From Megalopta genalis (taxonomy: Eukaryota > Arthropoda > Insecta > Hymenoptera > Halictidae): a stretch of DNA of 64,000 bases. The stretch is taken from NCBI RefSeq assembly GCF_051020955.1, contig NC_135013.1, forward strand, positions 42,847,087 through 42,911,086, written 5' to 3'. A program made the position numbers and the translations under genes. Position 1 is the stretch's first letter; each line of letters begins with the position of its first letter. This document shows, piece by piece, positions 1-11,631 of the stretch. The notes under the pieces were generated by a model. It made no database searches, was not told the DNA's origin, and saw nothing but the letters and a program-made list of their open reading frames with translations.

Positions 1-1725
1 TGTTATCCGCGCGTCGCCTTCGTTATCATCTTGCATCCTTTCGTTGTCGTTCAATGTATCGTATTTGTACCATTTAACGTTTCCATTGTATTACGTTAAA
101 TATATTTAATTATATTCCGCGAGTTCAAACGCATTCCTAGATTTCGTTAACGGAAAAATCAAGATTTGATTCGATTTAGAAGAAATGAATAATAACATGC
201 ATATTTAGTATACTATGTATGAAATTTTCATCATGAATCTGACTCGCTGTTATAGTACAAGCGGATAATAAAAATGTATACTTAAAAATATTATAGAGGT
301 TTTAACGTGAATGATAGGACGTCAGAGTGATTGCGTTTTGGTTGAAATATTTCAAGGAAGGAACATGCTCCTTTAGGTGACACAGTTATATCCTAACGAA
401 TATTAGAACATGTAAAAACTATAACCGTTAGTGCGACAGTATTGCAAACTATTCCGCTTTCTTCAACGAATTTCCAGCAAATTGGAAGCTTTCCAAAGGA
501 AAAACTCTAAATTAGTTCTTTAAGAGCAACACAGGGATTAACAATAAACACTCGGCCACATCTGGTCGTGTAGTCTTATAGGTACAATAGTTACAAGGGT
601 TATTGTAGTCTAGGACGACTTCTGACAGTTGAAATGTTAAAATGCCCACTGTGTGCCACCAAGTACGAGGCAGAAGAAAATAATCAGAAGTTAAGCGGTT
701 ATATCAGAGAAGTTGCGATGGCGAGGAAATTAGTGCAGACAGCTTTATGTATGCAACTTGGAAGGCTTGAGTGCACTTTGTTCTACCGAATTTAGTCTAC
801 AATTAATTAGTATACAGATTACGATATGACTTGAATCTGTTCTACGGAGCAAGAAATGTCTAGAAAGTTAAGTAACTTGTCGGAGGTATTATTAACTAAG
901 ACTGGCGTAATGTTTTTGAATGATTACCTAAAAATCAAGGATTTGGTACGTACGATTAACGAAAAGTAGTTATTAATGTATATAAATATTAAAGTACATA
1001 ATTATTAAAAAATATAATTATTACAGTATATAATTATTGAAGTATATCATTATCAAAATATATAATTATCAAAGTATATGATTATTAAAGTACATAATTA
1101 TTAAATTATATCATTATTAAAATATATAATTGTTAAAGCATATAATTATAATGCATTCTCGAATTTCAAATCAGATAGAGAATTGTGAAGAAAGTAAAAG
1201 TATTTGAAAATACTCTTACATTACTTTCAACTTATTATAATTATCAAAAGCTGAAAGACATTTTCATTTAACTTATATTTCTTAGAATTAACTTAGGCAA
1301 TTTTTATTCTGCACATTTTTTGGCATTCCAACAAATTGCAATTCTTGAAACAAATTTTGTAGACAATGTCTGGTAAATCATTCCCTCTAGCATTTCGGAA
1401 AGAATTCAAGTCGTTTGGTACAATTTGACAAAAGTTATACCGTTTCAAATGGTGTTCGAACACTTCCGTGAGCCATTCTATTTTCAACCCGTGCTTATGA
1501 GCGAAGAATAGCTGGATACAACGTTAAACATCGTGCATAGTTGGATCTCGAAACTGAAATGTATTTCACAATGAAATTCAGAATATTGGAGGTTTCGTTC
1601 GCTTGGTGTGCAGAAGAGGATAGGATCCGGGATTGCGGCATCGCATCGTGGAGAGTCCTTCCGATTCTTGCAGCCGCTACGCCTCACTTCCGCTTCGCCG
1701 ACCGGATACTCCTATGCGCCTTGTA
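1..1725. other. AT-rich non-genic stretch with a GC-richer patch
   Basis: No convincing gene is seen. The first 60 bases contain a motif (TTGTTATCC followed by a CGTCG-rich stretch and CTTCGTTAT) that recurs at 3188-3214, so this end belongs to a local repeat. A minisatellite occupies 990-1152. From about 1590 to 1725 the base composition rises in G+C, and short overlapping ORFs exist there on both strands. They have no recognisable domain and run into the adjacent MITE, so I do not call them genes. Confidence 0.5.
990..1152. repeat. AT-rich minisatellite, period about 19 bp
   Basis: About eight imperfect tandem units built on a TATATAATTATTAAAG-like core, differing by single substitutions and small indels. 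There is no coding potential. It is a simple expansion in AT-rich DNA. Confidence 0.75.
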
Positions 1726-1905
1726 CAGGGTGAGTCAAGTAACTGGGCCGAGCACACACACTTTGCAAGTGCACCGATGCATTTGCGAATAAAATCATAC
1801 TATAGGATAACAGAGCTTCTTAAATGCAAAATTTTCTTCTACAGGTTTGCTCTAAATTCACCTGAAACAGAGCTACAGCTCGGCCCAGTTATTTGATTCA
1901 CCCTG
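1726..1905. mobile_element. 180-bp TA-flanked MITE (CAGGGTGARTCAA ends)
   Basis: The two ends form a terminal inverted repeat of 28 bp with about two mismatches. The left end reads CAGGGTGAGTCAAGTAACTG; the right end, reverse-complemented, reads CAGGGTGAATCAAATAACTG; both continue into GGCCGAGC. A TA dinucleotide lies directly outside each end (1724-1725 and 1906-1907), the target-site signature of the Tc1/mariner superfamily. The interior is AT-rich and non-coding. This is a non-autonomous miniature inverted-repeat element. Elements at 17165-17594 and 40881-41231 share the GGGTGAGTC start and may be distant relatives. Confidence 0.85.
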
Positions 1906-1907
1906 TA

Positions 1908-3470
1908 TAGGAGGAGAAAACTACCATGAATGGATCATTACCACTGTCCAAAAAATCGTGAGTCTTTCTATGCAAAAATTATGCTTGTTTTGTAACCATA
2001 TTATGCACATCTAATCACTCCTAATTTGAAGGTGCTAGCAGTTGATATATAGCTATATCAGACAATTAATTTTGTTATTCCTAGAAGTAATATTTTTCCT
2101 TTCTTCTCGTAACGTTGTATAAAGGACTGTTACTTTTGATCGAGTTTTTATTTACTGCATTTGATCATGTGTCGCTTCAAGAATGTTGACATTAGATAGT
2201 CCTTTTTTATCATAAAAGTTAAACGAATAGAATTTTTAATGTTGTTACCAAGTTTATGAATGGGACACACTAAATATTTATGGATGGGACACAGAGGATT
2301 TTTACGGATAGGATGCTCACTAACATCACGTGGTGCGTACGCATGGCATACATGCCTCGTTGTCGCAAGAAAATAACCTCTTCACAAGGCATCATCTGTT
2401 AAGTCTGGATTTCTGAGCTTTATTTAAGGTTAGTACATTGTCTGTTAAATTTAGATCCTCTTGAAATTTATTTAAAGTTAGTTAGTGAGTTATCGAAAAT
2501 GTTTTCGAAACAAAATCGCGTTGGCATAGAAAAAATAAAAGAAGCTGTGAATGAGTGGGATTTCGATAGGATCAATAGCTAAATCTTTTAACATGTCTAA
2601 ATCCCATCCCAGATAACACAAAGACGTCTTTAAGACATCTGGTGTAAAACATTCGATCGGGACTTTAAGACGTCCCGAACGTCCTATGAATGGCCTACGA
2701 ACGTCCTAGGAACGTCCTGTGTTACAAATCAAGACGTCTTATGGACGTGTTTAAGACGTCTAGTTAGTGAAGCAAACTAAAGAAAATAAATCATTTGTAC
2801 ATGTACCAAATATTCGTAACAAAAGAATACATATTTAGTATAGATCAAGAAGATTATCTTTCTAATTGTTTGAAAACCACTGCAAATATGTGTTATTACA
2901 GAGATGCAAAATAGATTTATGTAATTTAAGACTAGCATATAATATTATATATACTTATAATGAATAAACAATAGTATTTATAAGATTAATACCAAGATTA
3001 CTTTATTTTATTATTCGAATGTTCCGAACTAGAATTAGATAGGTCGTTTAGTATGCATATTAACATATTAAACATGCATATTATAATTATCTAACATTTT
3101 TATTTTGCATAAAGATCCGCAGTCTAGATACCATCCTCTCGATGTACCCTGCTATGTAATCAATGTATCGTATTATCATTTGTAATTTGTTATCCGTACG
3201 TCGTCTTCGTTATACTTACAATGAATAAACAACAGTATTTATATGATTAATATCAAGATTTCTTTATTTCGTAATTCAAATGTTTCGAACTAGAATTAAA
3301 TAGGTCGCTTTCTTTCTGTTACCTTGTCCTAAACAAAAGTGGCCCGTTGCTGAAATTTTATTTAAGAACGTGTAATAGAAGTGTAAACCAGGAACAATCA
3401 TATGGCATACAAGAATACACAAAATCGATAAAAACCAAAGCGAGGGTTTCATGCGCAAAACTCCAATAAT
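1908..3470. other. Non-genic stretch with short repeats
   Basis: No gene seen. At 2620-2765 the GACGTC/AAGACGTC motif recurs many times in both orientations, giving a self-complementary patch. The segment 2957-3050 is repeated, diverged, at 3218-3309 in the same orientation, an offset of about 261 bp (shared features include AATGAATAAACAA and TTCGAACTAGAATTA). The 3102-3125 segment is an isolated end of the GACTGCGGAT MITE family. Confidence 0.5.
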
Positions 3471-3756
3471 TCATAAGTGACACTTCGATACATCGGCACA
3501 ACCATTTCCAACACTCATCCATGAAAGTTTTCCCTTATTCGACCGACCATACAGATATTCGTCCAGTATTCGATTCTTTTGGCTGGCAGCAGCCGCAGGG
3601 TGTGTGGGTGGGGTCTCTAGCTCTTCCGGTGACGTTTCGCCAGAGGAGCATTCCGTCGCAAAACGCGACCCATTTGCCGCCGCGCGGTTCTTCTGTCGCA
3701 TAGGCTGCTTGCCGCTCTTCCACGCTCTTCGGCTCACGGACTACCATCGCTGCCAT
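3471..3756 (-). CDS. Possible coding exon in GC-rich island (unrecognised)
   Basis: On the minus strand a frame of about 88 codons is open (3737 to 3471). It first reads a basic stretch with RQKNRAAANGSRF, then an acidic/polar stretch with SSGETSPEELETPPTHP, then AAAASQKNRILDEYLYGRSN. The S/E/T/P-rich composition and GC-rich third positions look more like a disordered protein segment than random AT-rich DNA. A methionine lies inside the frame (the M of PMRQK). However the frame is open upstream only from a GTG, there is no clear splice signal, and overlapping frames of similar length exist on both strands, as expected in any GC island. I recognise no family. It could equally be a conserved non-coding or CpG-type promoter island. 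Low confidence. Confidence 0.22.
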
Positions 3757-3912
3757 GCGTGGCTCGTCCTCCTATCCTACTATCCTTCTGAACCCCTCCT
3801 GCATTCGGTTTTCTCGCTCGATAACCCACCGGACCCTGCACTGTCGATCTTGCGTTCACAAAATCTAAGCTCGCACGGATATCGGATCAAACGACCTTTC
3901 CTCGGAGCTTAA

Positions 3913-5130
3913 AGAGTTGCACCATCCTGACCAGGTCGAAAAATACCACGGCTTCGATAATTCGTTTTTATTACCTTTTTAATCCGCTATTTCCAGAAAA
4001 AATTCACCTGCACTTGAATATAAGTATTGCATCTTCAAATGCATCCTCTCAGAAACCATATTCACTCTTTTTACAAATAAAATTCATCTTTTTTACATAT
4101 CAAATTCACCCTCTCACAGATCAAATTGATCCTTCAGCGAATCAAGTTTTTCTTTTTTGTTTTCTTAACACGAGATCTACCAGATCCCTCAAGAGGATGG
4201 ATTTCAAATATCTTATTTTACAATTATTAAAATTGTCAAGATGTTTTTGTAGGTAATTACTGCGTACGTATATTTATTCACATATATTTTGTTATAAAAA
4301 TCGAGCAATGACTCTAATAAATTGTTGTTTTTAAGAGGCAACAAAAACTAATCACAAAAAACGATAAGTTTAACATACACATCTTCATTTATAATGAGGT
4401 TTTTAATGACAGAAAAGTTCACATTATTTTAAGTGATTTTTTATGTAAACAAAAACTTATGATTGTTTTAATAATATCTACTTAAAAAGCATAAAAAGTT
4501 ATTCAACTTTTATTCTAGACATTCTTGCATATCTACGACAATTTTAAAGATAAATAAATAAATAAGGAATCGCCTATCTATGTATATGTATACAGAAGGA
4601 GTGCGTTCACCCCGAAGACACGAATTCGGGCCGATAATAAAAATAGCGCAAGACTTCTTTTAAGATCTTGTACCCAAAAAATCGAAATTTTCGAGTTACC
4701 GAACTTTCTTTGTCAATTCTTCAAAATACATTAACCTCTTACCTATAATATCAGACAGAATGTCATACTTCTTATAACGATTTGGAGTATAATCCCTTAA
4801 TTTGATATGTTATTTACGCCATTATTTAATACAAACAAGAGTGTTTCATTAACTATTTCCATCATTTTCTTAAATATATTTATCCAGGTCTGGTTAGAAA
4901 ATGCTCTTTCTGGTATCACCAATTGAAATAAAATGAACCCAATAAATGGCGCCAAAAATTTAGCATATTAAAAACAGCGTAACGATCAAATAGTTAAAAA
5001 ATAACTAATCATACACGTTTGCGGAAACCTAGTTTCGATACCAATGCGTGCAAAGCTTGAGAAGTGGTTCAAACAATTCCAAAAAACGCTTAGCCGTCTT
5101 ACCGTACATCACCCAGTTAAAATCCATACA
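3913..5130. other. AT-rich non-genic stretch
   Basis: I see no gene, RNA gene or clear mobile element. There are short polypyrimidine runs near 4060-4160, and 4550-4565 is a short AAATAAAT run. Confidence 0.45.
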
Positions 5131-5171
5131 ATAAATTGTCGAAACGTGGAGCAACCACTCCGAGCAACGCT

Positions 5172-5300
5172 ATGGCAGCTTTGCTTATAGTTTTAGTATC
5201 TTTTATAGCACTATGCGTTCAGGATTCGGTTTCAGATGCACGACGTTCATCCTATATTGACACATATCTACGACCTTTTAAATCTACAGATATATACAGG
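5172..5300 (+). CDS. Possible first coding exon with signal peptide (unrecognised)
   Basis: From the ATG at 5172 the frame reads MAALLIVLVSFIALCVQ, then DSVSDARRSSYIDTYLRPF and KSTDIYR. The start is a textbook secretion signal: a short N-region, about 14 hydrophobic residues, then a polar segment. Cleavage is plausible near the SDA. An open frame continues upstream to 5136, but the ATG is the natural start. At 5300/5301 the sequence AGG|GTGCGA could be a weak splice donor, and the reading frame loses protein character after it. Against this, TACAGGGTG at 5295-5303 also resembles the ends of local transposons. I do not recognise the product; a secreted peptide or small secreted protein would fit. 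It needs transcript support. Confidence 0.3.
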
Positions 5301-5375
5301 GTGCGAAGAAAATCTTGTCTCTACAGCTATATATTTATATTTAGCTGCTTTGAAAATAAGGACACTTCAATTTAA

Positions 5376-6660
5376 TATTCTAGATATCTAACCAGTTTAA
5401 CAAACATATTAATCGGAAAATTAAGAAAAAAATATTAAGGAGCATTCAAAATTTTCTCCTGTTTCAATGCATTTTCGAAGCCTTTCTCAAAAATTATTAA
5501 TGATTATAGCACTTGTAATTTCGTTCCACGTATTTTGTAAAGCTAGGTTCAAGAGGTAATGCTACTCTACAATTTTCCAAAAATGCAAATTTTGTTGGCA
5601 TAAATTATGCTTTAATTTTCAGTAAGTTTTATAGCAGGGATAGGGCTCCTTTTATTTATATTATATAAGTTATTGTTATTTCATAAGTAATAAGTAAAAA
5701 CTTCAGATAAAAAATTTGCATGGAATATTGCTACGTATAATTTGAAACGTTTAATATCTCAAAGTTACGTTTTATAAACTGACCTGAAACATAACTCGAA
5801 CAGATTTTGACCTATTCGCTCGAAATTTTCACCATAACCATACAAAATTGTATTATTTCGGGAAACACGTAGGGATTTTTAATTATAATGTACACTCTTT
5901 TCGATATAAACAATTCTTTACATAATATTCTATCAAAAATATAAATTTTGAATTCTATCGTGAGCAATTCTTACAAAAAACAATGTTAAGATCTATCGTC
6001 AATAATAATAATTTCAATTCCTTTTTTACCACCCGTCCATTACCGTTTTTAATTTCTAAGCTAACAAAGGATAGAAAGATATATCAAATTAAATAAATAA
6101 ATAAAAATATATAATAAAAATAAATAAAAACGTATGATAAAAATAAAAAAATAAAAATATATAATAAAAATAAATGAAGAATTTGAAAAACCAGATAGAT
6201 TTGGACACTGAACATTTTCGGAAAAGAAAGGAGCGCTTTTCATAAATGGACAGAATTATCTCCGTGCTCCGTCTTCGTGTATCACGTGAAAAATTTGCTA
6301 CAAAGTTATGGTACTTTTATTAAAAATACAGGCGGTTGAATAAAAACTGCAATTTCAACAGTCGGAATGCCGGTTTAAGTGCACTACACTTGAAATTAGA
6401 ACAATACCATGTGCTCAGTTAACTATCGTTTTTTGCCTTCATCACTTAGAGCTGGACACGGAGTATCGAAACGTGCTTCGTATCTATCCTAAATACACTT
6501 TCTTCGTACCTAATTTTCCTCTCAACGTTTCTCATTCTCTCCCTCTTTCGTAACTCATTCAGGAGATAGCAAACGAATACATTCGAAGATAAATGTTGCT
6601 ATAGCAATTCTTCGTTTCTCGAGTCCTTGAATGTGCAGTGAGCAACGTTATGTAATATTC
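5376..6660. other. AT-rich non-genic stretch
   Basis: No gene seen. The 6085-6175 interval is an A-rich AAATAAAAATA-type low-complexity tract that creates a spurious phenylalanine/isoleucine-rich ORF on the minus strand. Confidence 0.45.
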
Positions 6661-6689
6661 GTTATAATATTCGGGCTTCATTTAAGTTG

Positions 6690-7030
6690 GAATAACTTTT
6701 TTATCGTTGAACCAAGCTACTTGAATTTTTGCAATTGATTGAAATTGGTTAACATTGCTATGAACTACAAAAAAGTACAGATAATGAAAATTGCTATTTT
6801 TCACGACTTTCAACATTATTCGAATAAAATTTTATTCGATAAATATTTCAAAGAAATTTTACGAATCAAATGTTATTTGAAAAATATTCTTTGAATACAA
6901 TTTTATTCGACTAATATTTGGAGTAAATTATTCCAATAAAATTTTATTCAAAAAATACTTCGAATAGAATTTTATTGGAATAACATTTTGAATAAATTCT
7001 TTGATTAAAATTTTATTGAATAAATGCTAG
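6690..7030. repeat. AATAAAATTTTATTCGA-type repeat cluster
   Basis: From 6830 to 7025 the palindromic core AATAAAATTTTATT recurs about five times, spaced 35-45 bp apart and separated by TCGA/ATATTT variants. A related cluster sits at 15255-15365. The 6690-6760 part (GGAATAACTTTTTTATCG followed by ACTTGAATTTTTGC) resembles the TIR of the element at 46267-47197, so the cluster probably derives from the end and subterminal repeats of that family. Confidence 0.5.
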
Positions 7031-7904
7031 GTTTCTCACATTTAACTGAAGAGTTTGAAATGACATAGGACTACGATTCCCATCGCAAAAGTATTAATTC
7101 GTCTTATACTGCTAGGTAAGACATCTGTTTATCTTGGAATATTCCTTATTCGATTATTAAAAAAGTCATCCGGGTTCAAAATCATCGTAACTCACTATAA
7201 TTAACGAAGTTCGAACAGCCTGGCGATTTGACGTAACGTAGCAAAGCGTAAAGCAGCCCACGTATTCACTATCCGCACTTTCCATACTTCTGAGAGTTTA
7301 CTACCGAAATTTCGTGAAAACACGCTTGTCAAAACAGCTTTCGACACATCCAAGTGTGATCCTCCTCTTAAGCAAATAATTACGCCGCGCGAGCTGAATA
7401 TTCCGTCACCGCCACAAGTTGTATGAGAAAACCGTGAAGATCAGTTAGTGATTATGCTAATACTTCCAAAAGGTGTTTTAGGATCAAGAAGTGTTTTTCG
7501 TCGCGTGCAGAAGTTTAGCGAGACGTGTCACAACTTAGACGGTTACCGTGTCGACGTGACGAAGAATTCGCATTTCGCCGAAAGGAGTCGGAAGAGCGCC
7601 AATAGTGTAGATTGGCAACGTGTACCCGTTCAGAAGTTTTAATGAGGATGTCTATAAATCATACCGAGTGCTCCAAAATCCCTCTTGATCACACCTGAAC
7701 CAATTACGTTTCACATTTTCATAGAATGCAATCGAACATGAGTTTGTCACACTGCGCAGTTTACATCCAGATATTTGAGCAAATTGGAAGTAGAATGTAT
7801 CGGGAAAGTAAAATGATCTTTACTTTGGTACATCGATTTTGTATGTATTTCATGGACGTGTCTCAAATGTATTGAGTGCATCAACAACAACTGTGCTCTG
7901 AAAT
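7031..7904. other. Non-genic stretch upstream of a retrotransposon fragment
   Basis: A 64-codon frame at 7448-7642 has no recognisable features and starts at a non-ATG codon; I treat it as chance. Nothing else is identified. Confidence 0.4.
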
Positions 7905-8559
7905 TTGTTGCTCGTTTATTGTAAAAGAAACTGTCAGCGACACTTGCCTATTCAAGTTTATTTAGTCTACTGTGACACAGTAACAGGAACATTTGCTGAC
8001 GACACAGCAATCCTCTCATGCCATGAAGATCCAGAAATTGCATCCTATAAACTGCAAATGCACCTAAATCTATTTCAATCATGGTTCGTCAAATGGAAAA
8101 TCAGGGATAATGAGACTAAATCGGCACACATAACTACGAGAGAAAATCACAGCTAGCTGTGGAATACAGCTGTGGGGTTGTCTCCAAGTCCAACTTAAAG
8201 ATCGTGCAAAGAATCCAGTCAAATATTCTTCGTGCCTTAACCATTGCTCCGTGATACGTCTCTAATGATATCCTTCATGAAGATTTGAGTATTCCCTACA
8301 TAAATAAAATAATACATGACAGAAGCGTCAACCATCATGACAAACTCGGCTCTCATCCCAACTCGCTCACTCAGGCATTACTTCATCAACCCGACTGAAA
8401 AAACTATGGCCATCGGACCTCAATGAGGCCTAGGTGGACTCTTATGTAAAAATCTCCTCATCATGGTACTATAGGAGTCCATGATATGGGCTCATTCGAG
8501 CACATTAGCTTATATGTAAATATTTGGATGGTTAATCTACAATACAATAAAAAAAAGTT
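7905..8559 (+). pseudogene. Jockey-like non-LTR retrotransposon ORF2, 3' fragment
   Basis: The translated frame 7905-8156 contains TFADDTAILSCHEDPEIAS, the reverse-transcriptase palm motif [FY]ADD with the typical ADDTAIL context of arthropod Jockey-clade elements, followed by a thumb-like HLNLFQSWFVKWKI and NETKSAH. Downstream the match continues only in broken frames. QSNILRALTIAP, an in-frame stop, then YVSNDILHEDLSIPYI and HHDKLGSHPNSL (about 8206-8398) correspond to the C-terminal tail typical of these ORF2 proteins. The sequence ends near 8559 in an AATAAAAAAAAG tract that could be the old poly(A) tail. The endonuclease and the front of the RT are missing (5' truncation) and at least one stop plus frameshifts are present, so the copy is dead. 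RT assignment is firm; the clade is inferred from motif style. Confidence 0.85.
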
Positions 8560-9422
8560 TAATCTGAAAACAAGCGTTCCTTATTAATTTCAAGCGAAAA
8601 CAATCATCTTCAGCATTTTACTGTATTTTTTAATGAAATCTTGAGTGTTTCTGTGATTCTAATGTTTTATGGTACTTATTTGGTTTGCATATTCAAGTTT
8701 CTTTGACCAAAATTAAGCAAAAAAAGCGTTTACTGCATAGAGCGTGTCCCAGTTCTACAAGTATTCTATAAGTACAGATAAGAAAAAAATGTTATATAAC
8801 ACTTGACTTTTAAATGCAGTATTAAAAAGATATAATAAAAATAGAAAATGATAACGGACTGGTGTTTCGTCGACGCAGCGTACGATCATGTTGCCGTTAT
8901 CTAGTTCGTATGTTTCCATAAACGTTAATGTTTACTATGCTTCGAGCGAAAGAAGTCGCTATCGTTGGTATCGATCAAGAAAGCAGTCCCGTTATCAGTT
9001 TGTATTTTTATCGCAACTTTCTCGCAAGCCATTTAAAAAATCTATGTCCATAGGGAATACTTTTATTTTATTTTTACTTGTAGAATATGCTGGTAAAGTT
9101 TTACAGATATAAAGTTTTACATATATAAAAAAGACGATGCAAGTACTTAGCAGTTTTAATACCATGTATTTTTATCACATATTGCAACCGGTGTGCATGT
9201 TATCAGAGATTTTTATATACGCACACTCTCAACAGTACCTCGGTAACGAAGGTATAACGAAGGTATTGCCATATATTTTTCGTCATAGTTACAATAATTA
9301 GAAGTTATAAGAAGACAATTTATATTTATTGTGTGTCTACAATTATTTAAATGTTTAAATTCTATGACAAATAAATCAGAACTTTATTGAGATTAAAAAG
9401 AACGGAATAGAGTTCATACTTA
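8560..9422. other. AT-rich non-genic stretch
   Basis: No recognisable gene. A 74-codon frame at 8888-9112 begins with ATG but has no family features and I consider it chance. Confidence 0.4.
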
Positions 9423-9442
9423 ACACACGCACACACACAGGC

Positions 9443-9483
<41 letters not shown>
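9423..9483. repeat. Compound CA/GA microsatellite
   Basis: A short (CA)n run followed by CAGACAG and then an uninterrupted (AG)n run of about 18 units. Confidence 0.95.
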
Positions 9484-9487
<4 letters not shown>

Positions 9488-10998
9488 TACTAGAAATCTT
9501 TAGCGCATTAAAATGTGAAACAAATATTAAGTGTCTTTTAAATACAATTCAGTGCAAATCATAAATAAAGTATGGTGTATATCACTGCTGCTGCTGATTA
9601 CACAAATTCGATAATTACGGCTAGAGCGCGGATTTTCATACAAAATAAGAATTATGCGATGAATTATTTGCTAAGAAGACGAGTCTGACATATTGCAGCT
9701 ATTAAGGAATAAATTAGAAAAGATTGTTTCCTGTTCCTAAACATCCCGTTTATAAACAATCAAAACCCCCAAAAATGTAAACTTCTTACAGAAAAATCCT
9801 TTACATTATTTTTAGACTCGTGAAGAATATTTCCGGTAATAACCTGTTAAATAGGAAAATTATTTCATTCATTGAAGTCGACATAAAATTCTGCTCTCGA
9901 GTCGTCAACATTTAAATATTCAAATAAATATTAATTTTCTTTCTTTTCTAAGAAGTTATTACAGTCGAAAGGTGCTGATCATTGTAGCTATGAAGACAAT
10001 GGTATGGCTAGGGCTTACGAGACTGATTGGAGGCATTTTTCTTTCGTAGCAGAAAATCCTGGTTATAAAAGATCAGAAGCTAGATTTATAGCAGGGACAA
10101 GCAATAAAGCAATTGCAAGCAATGAAAACCGATTTTTCGGTTTTAAATTGAAACACGTTATGCGTGAAAATGAAACCTTTTTTAATAGGCATTTGCATCC
10201 GCTATTATAAATTATTTCTTGAATTTGCAAGAACGCGGTTGGTGCAGGACAACGAGCGAGAAAATTTTCATTCTGACCCCGGAGATGCGAGAAAATTGAG
10301 AGAATACGTCAATTAAGATCGTTCGGTTTCAGTTTTATTAAATAAATTAATCCGGTTATCCGGGACCTCGCGCCGGTTCGTGTTTACTCGACGTGTTAAC
10401 TAACATTTTAATTGCACGGAGGAGGGGACACATTTGGATGCGAGTATTCGTTGAAATCAAAGTACATGAGAAATTGATGGAAGAGGGAGGGGGGATGAAG
10501 AAAGCCGAATCGGTAGCGGTAGTAGAGCAAGATGGCGCAAGGCGCCGGCGTGAAAGCAGTGCGACGCAATGCGGACAGCGAGACAAGACACACGAAAATC
10601 ACGATGAAAATGTTCCACGCGGTTTTATTTTGGAATTGCTGAACTCGAACGAATCAAAGAACACGCTACGTAAACCTTTTGTTCGATCCTATCGACGGAG
10701 TGGAATTTTCGCAGAACTCCGTTCACAACCGTGTCAGATCAAATTGCAAAACACAACGGATATTACTTTATTTTGCTTGTATACGGACCTTGGAAATGGA
10801 ACAATTATCTCCGGACGAGATAAAAACTACACGGAAGCGCGACCATAGATGTCGTAAAATCGAATGACATCGACCAATCCGATATTTTCCTGTTACATTC
10901 TCCGAATATTACAAGTTACAGTAATCAACTTCTCTATTCTAACAGCTAATTTCTTTAATGTGTTCGTTGAATATGTACAGCAACTCGTGAAGTTGATC
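9484..10998. other. Non-genic stretch with a GC-richer island at 10230-10860
   Basis: At about 9625-9660 an isolated GCGCGGATTTTCAT-type end belongs to the GACTGCGGAT MITE family. From 10230 to 10860 G+C rises and a 151-codon frame is open (10393-10848, plus strand), the longest ORF of the window. It starts at GTG (an ATG follows at 10440) and contains a glutamate/lysine patch then a basic patch (GARRRRESSATQCGQRDK). No domain is recognised and the minus strand has open frames over the same interval, so it may be a promoter-type or conserved non-coding island rather than a protein. Undecided. Confidence 0.3.
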
Positions 10999-11002
10999 GC
11001 GA

Positions 11003-11189
11003 GACTGCGGATTTTTATGCAAAATAAAAATTACAAGAAATAGAAACTGTATAGCAAGTTCACTCTTACTTGAATTGTTTTAATAGATTAAAAGTACTGC
11101 ATTTTGATATTTTTCACTTCTTTTATTCTTTCTACTATTTTCAATGCCAACTACTTCATTTTGCCATAAATACATAAAATCACACATCG
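11003..11189 (+). mobile_element. GACTGCGGAT-family MITE, copy (187 bp)
   Basis: The left end, GACTGCGGATTTTTATGCAA, is followed by AATAAAAATT. The right end, CATAAATACATAAAATC, is degraded in the last bases where GCAGTC is expected. Interior features (a GAAACTGTATAG block and a TCTACTATTTTC block) match the other copies. Non-coding. Confidence 0.7.
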
Positions 11190-11472
11190 CTGAGAACGGA
11201 ATAACTTTTTCAAAATTGGACTAGATGACTTGTATCTTTTTTTTTGAGATATTAGAGAGACTAGTTTACTAGATGTTTACGAATTTTTTCTGGAAAACTT
11301 CAATTTTACTTGAAATGGCGAAACAAGATAAAATAAAACTCACGTTTTTTAACTTTTTTATCTGAGCTTGCAATGAAAATTTGAAAAATGCATTTTACGG
11401 ATCTCGATAACTTATACACATGCTGAAAATTTCATCGATATCACGGACTTCGTGTAGAATCATGTATTATCA
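11190..11472 (+). mobile_element. Partial copy of the long-TIR GGAATAACTTTTT element family
   Basis: It begins ACGGAATAACTTTTTCAAAA and continues through TGGACTAGATGACTTGTATC, the same order of motifs as the left TIR at 46267. It also contains the interior block AATGCATTTTACGGATCTCG found at 20180 and 46455. Only one end is preserved. Confidence 0.55.
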
Positions 11473-11473
11473 A

Positions 11474-11627
11474 CCCCTAACTGGTACGACTATTTTCACT
11501 AAAATGACTAAAGTGTAAAATAAACGATCCATTGTATTTTATTCTTAGCTAGTGTATAAAATAATCAAAACATGGGAAATTAAAGTTATATTAAAAAATA
11601 AAATAGAAATAGAATACCAATTAGGGG
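11474..11627. mobile_element. piggyBac-type MITE, 154 bp
   Basis: The ends are inverted repeats: CCCCTAACTGGTA at the left and, reverse-complemented, CCCCTAATTGGTA at the right. The right flank is TTAA (11628-11631) and the left flank TCAA (11470-11473), one substitution from TTAA. TTAA targets and short CCC-starting TIRs are the hallmark of the piggyBac superfamily. The interior is AT-rich and non-coding. A probable second member lies at 31651-31888. Confidence 0.75.
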
Positions 11628-11631
11628 TTAA

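Noticed and set aside
6061..6243. Hydrophobic minus-strand ORF resembling a membrane protein
   Set aside because: It is produced by an AAATAAAAATA low-complexity tract (F/I/Y/L only).
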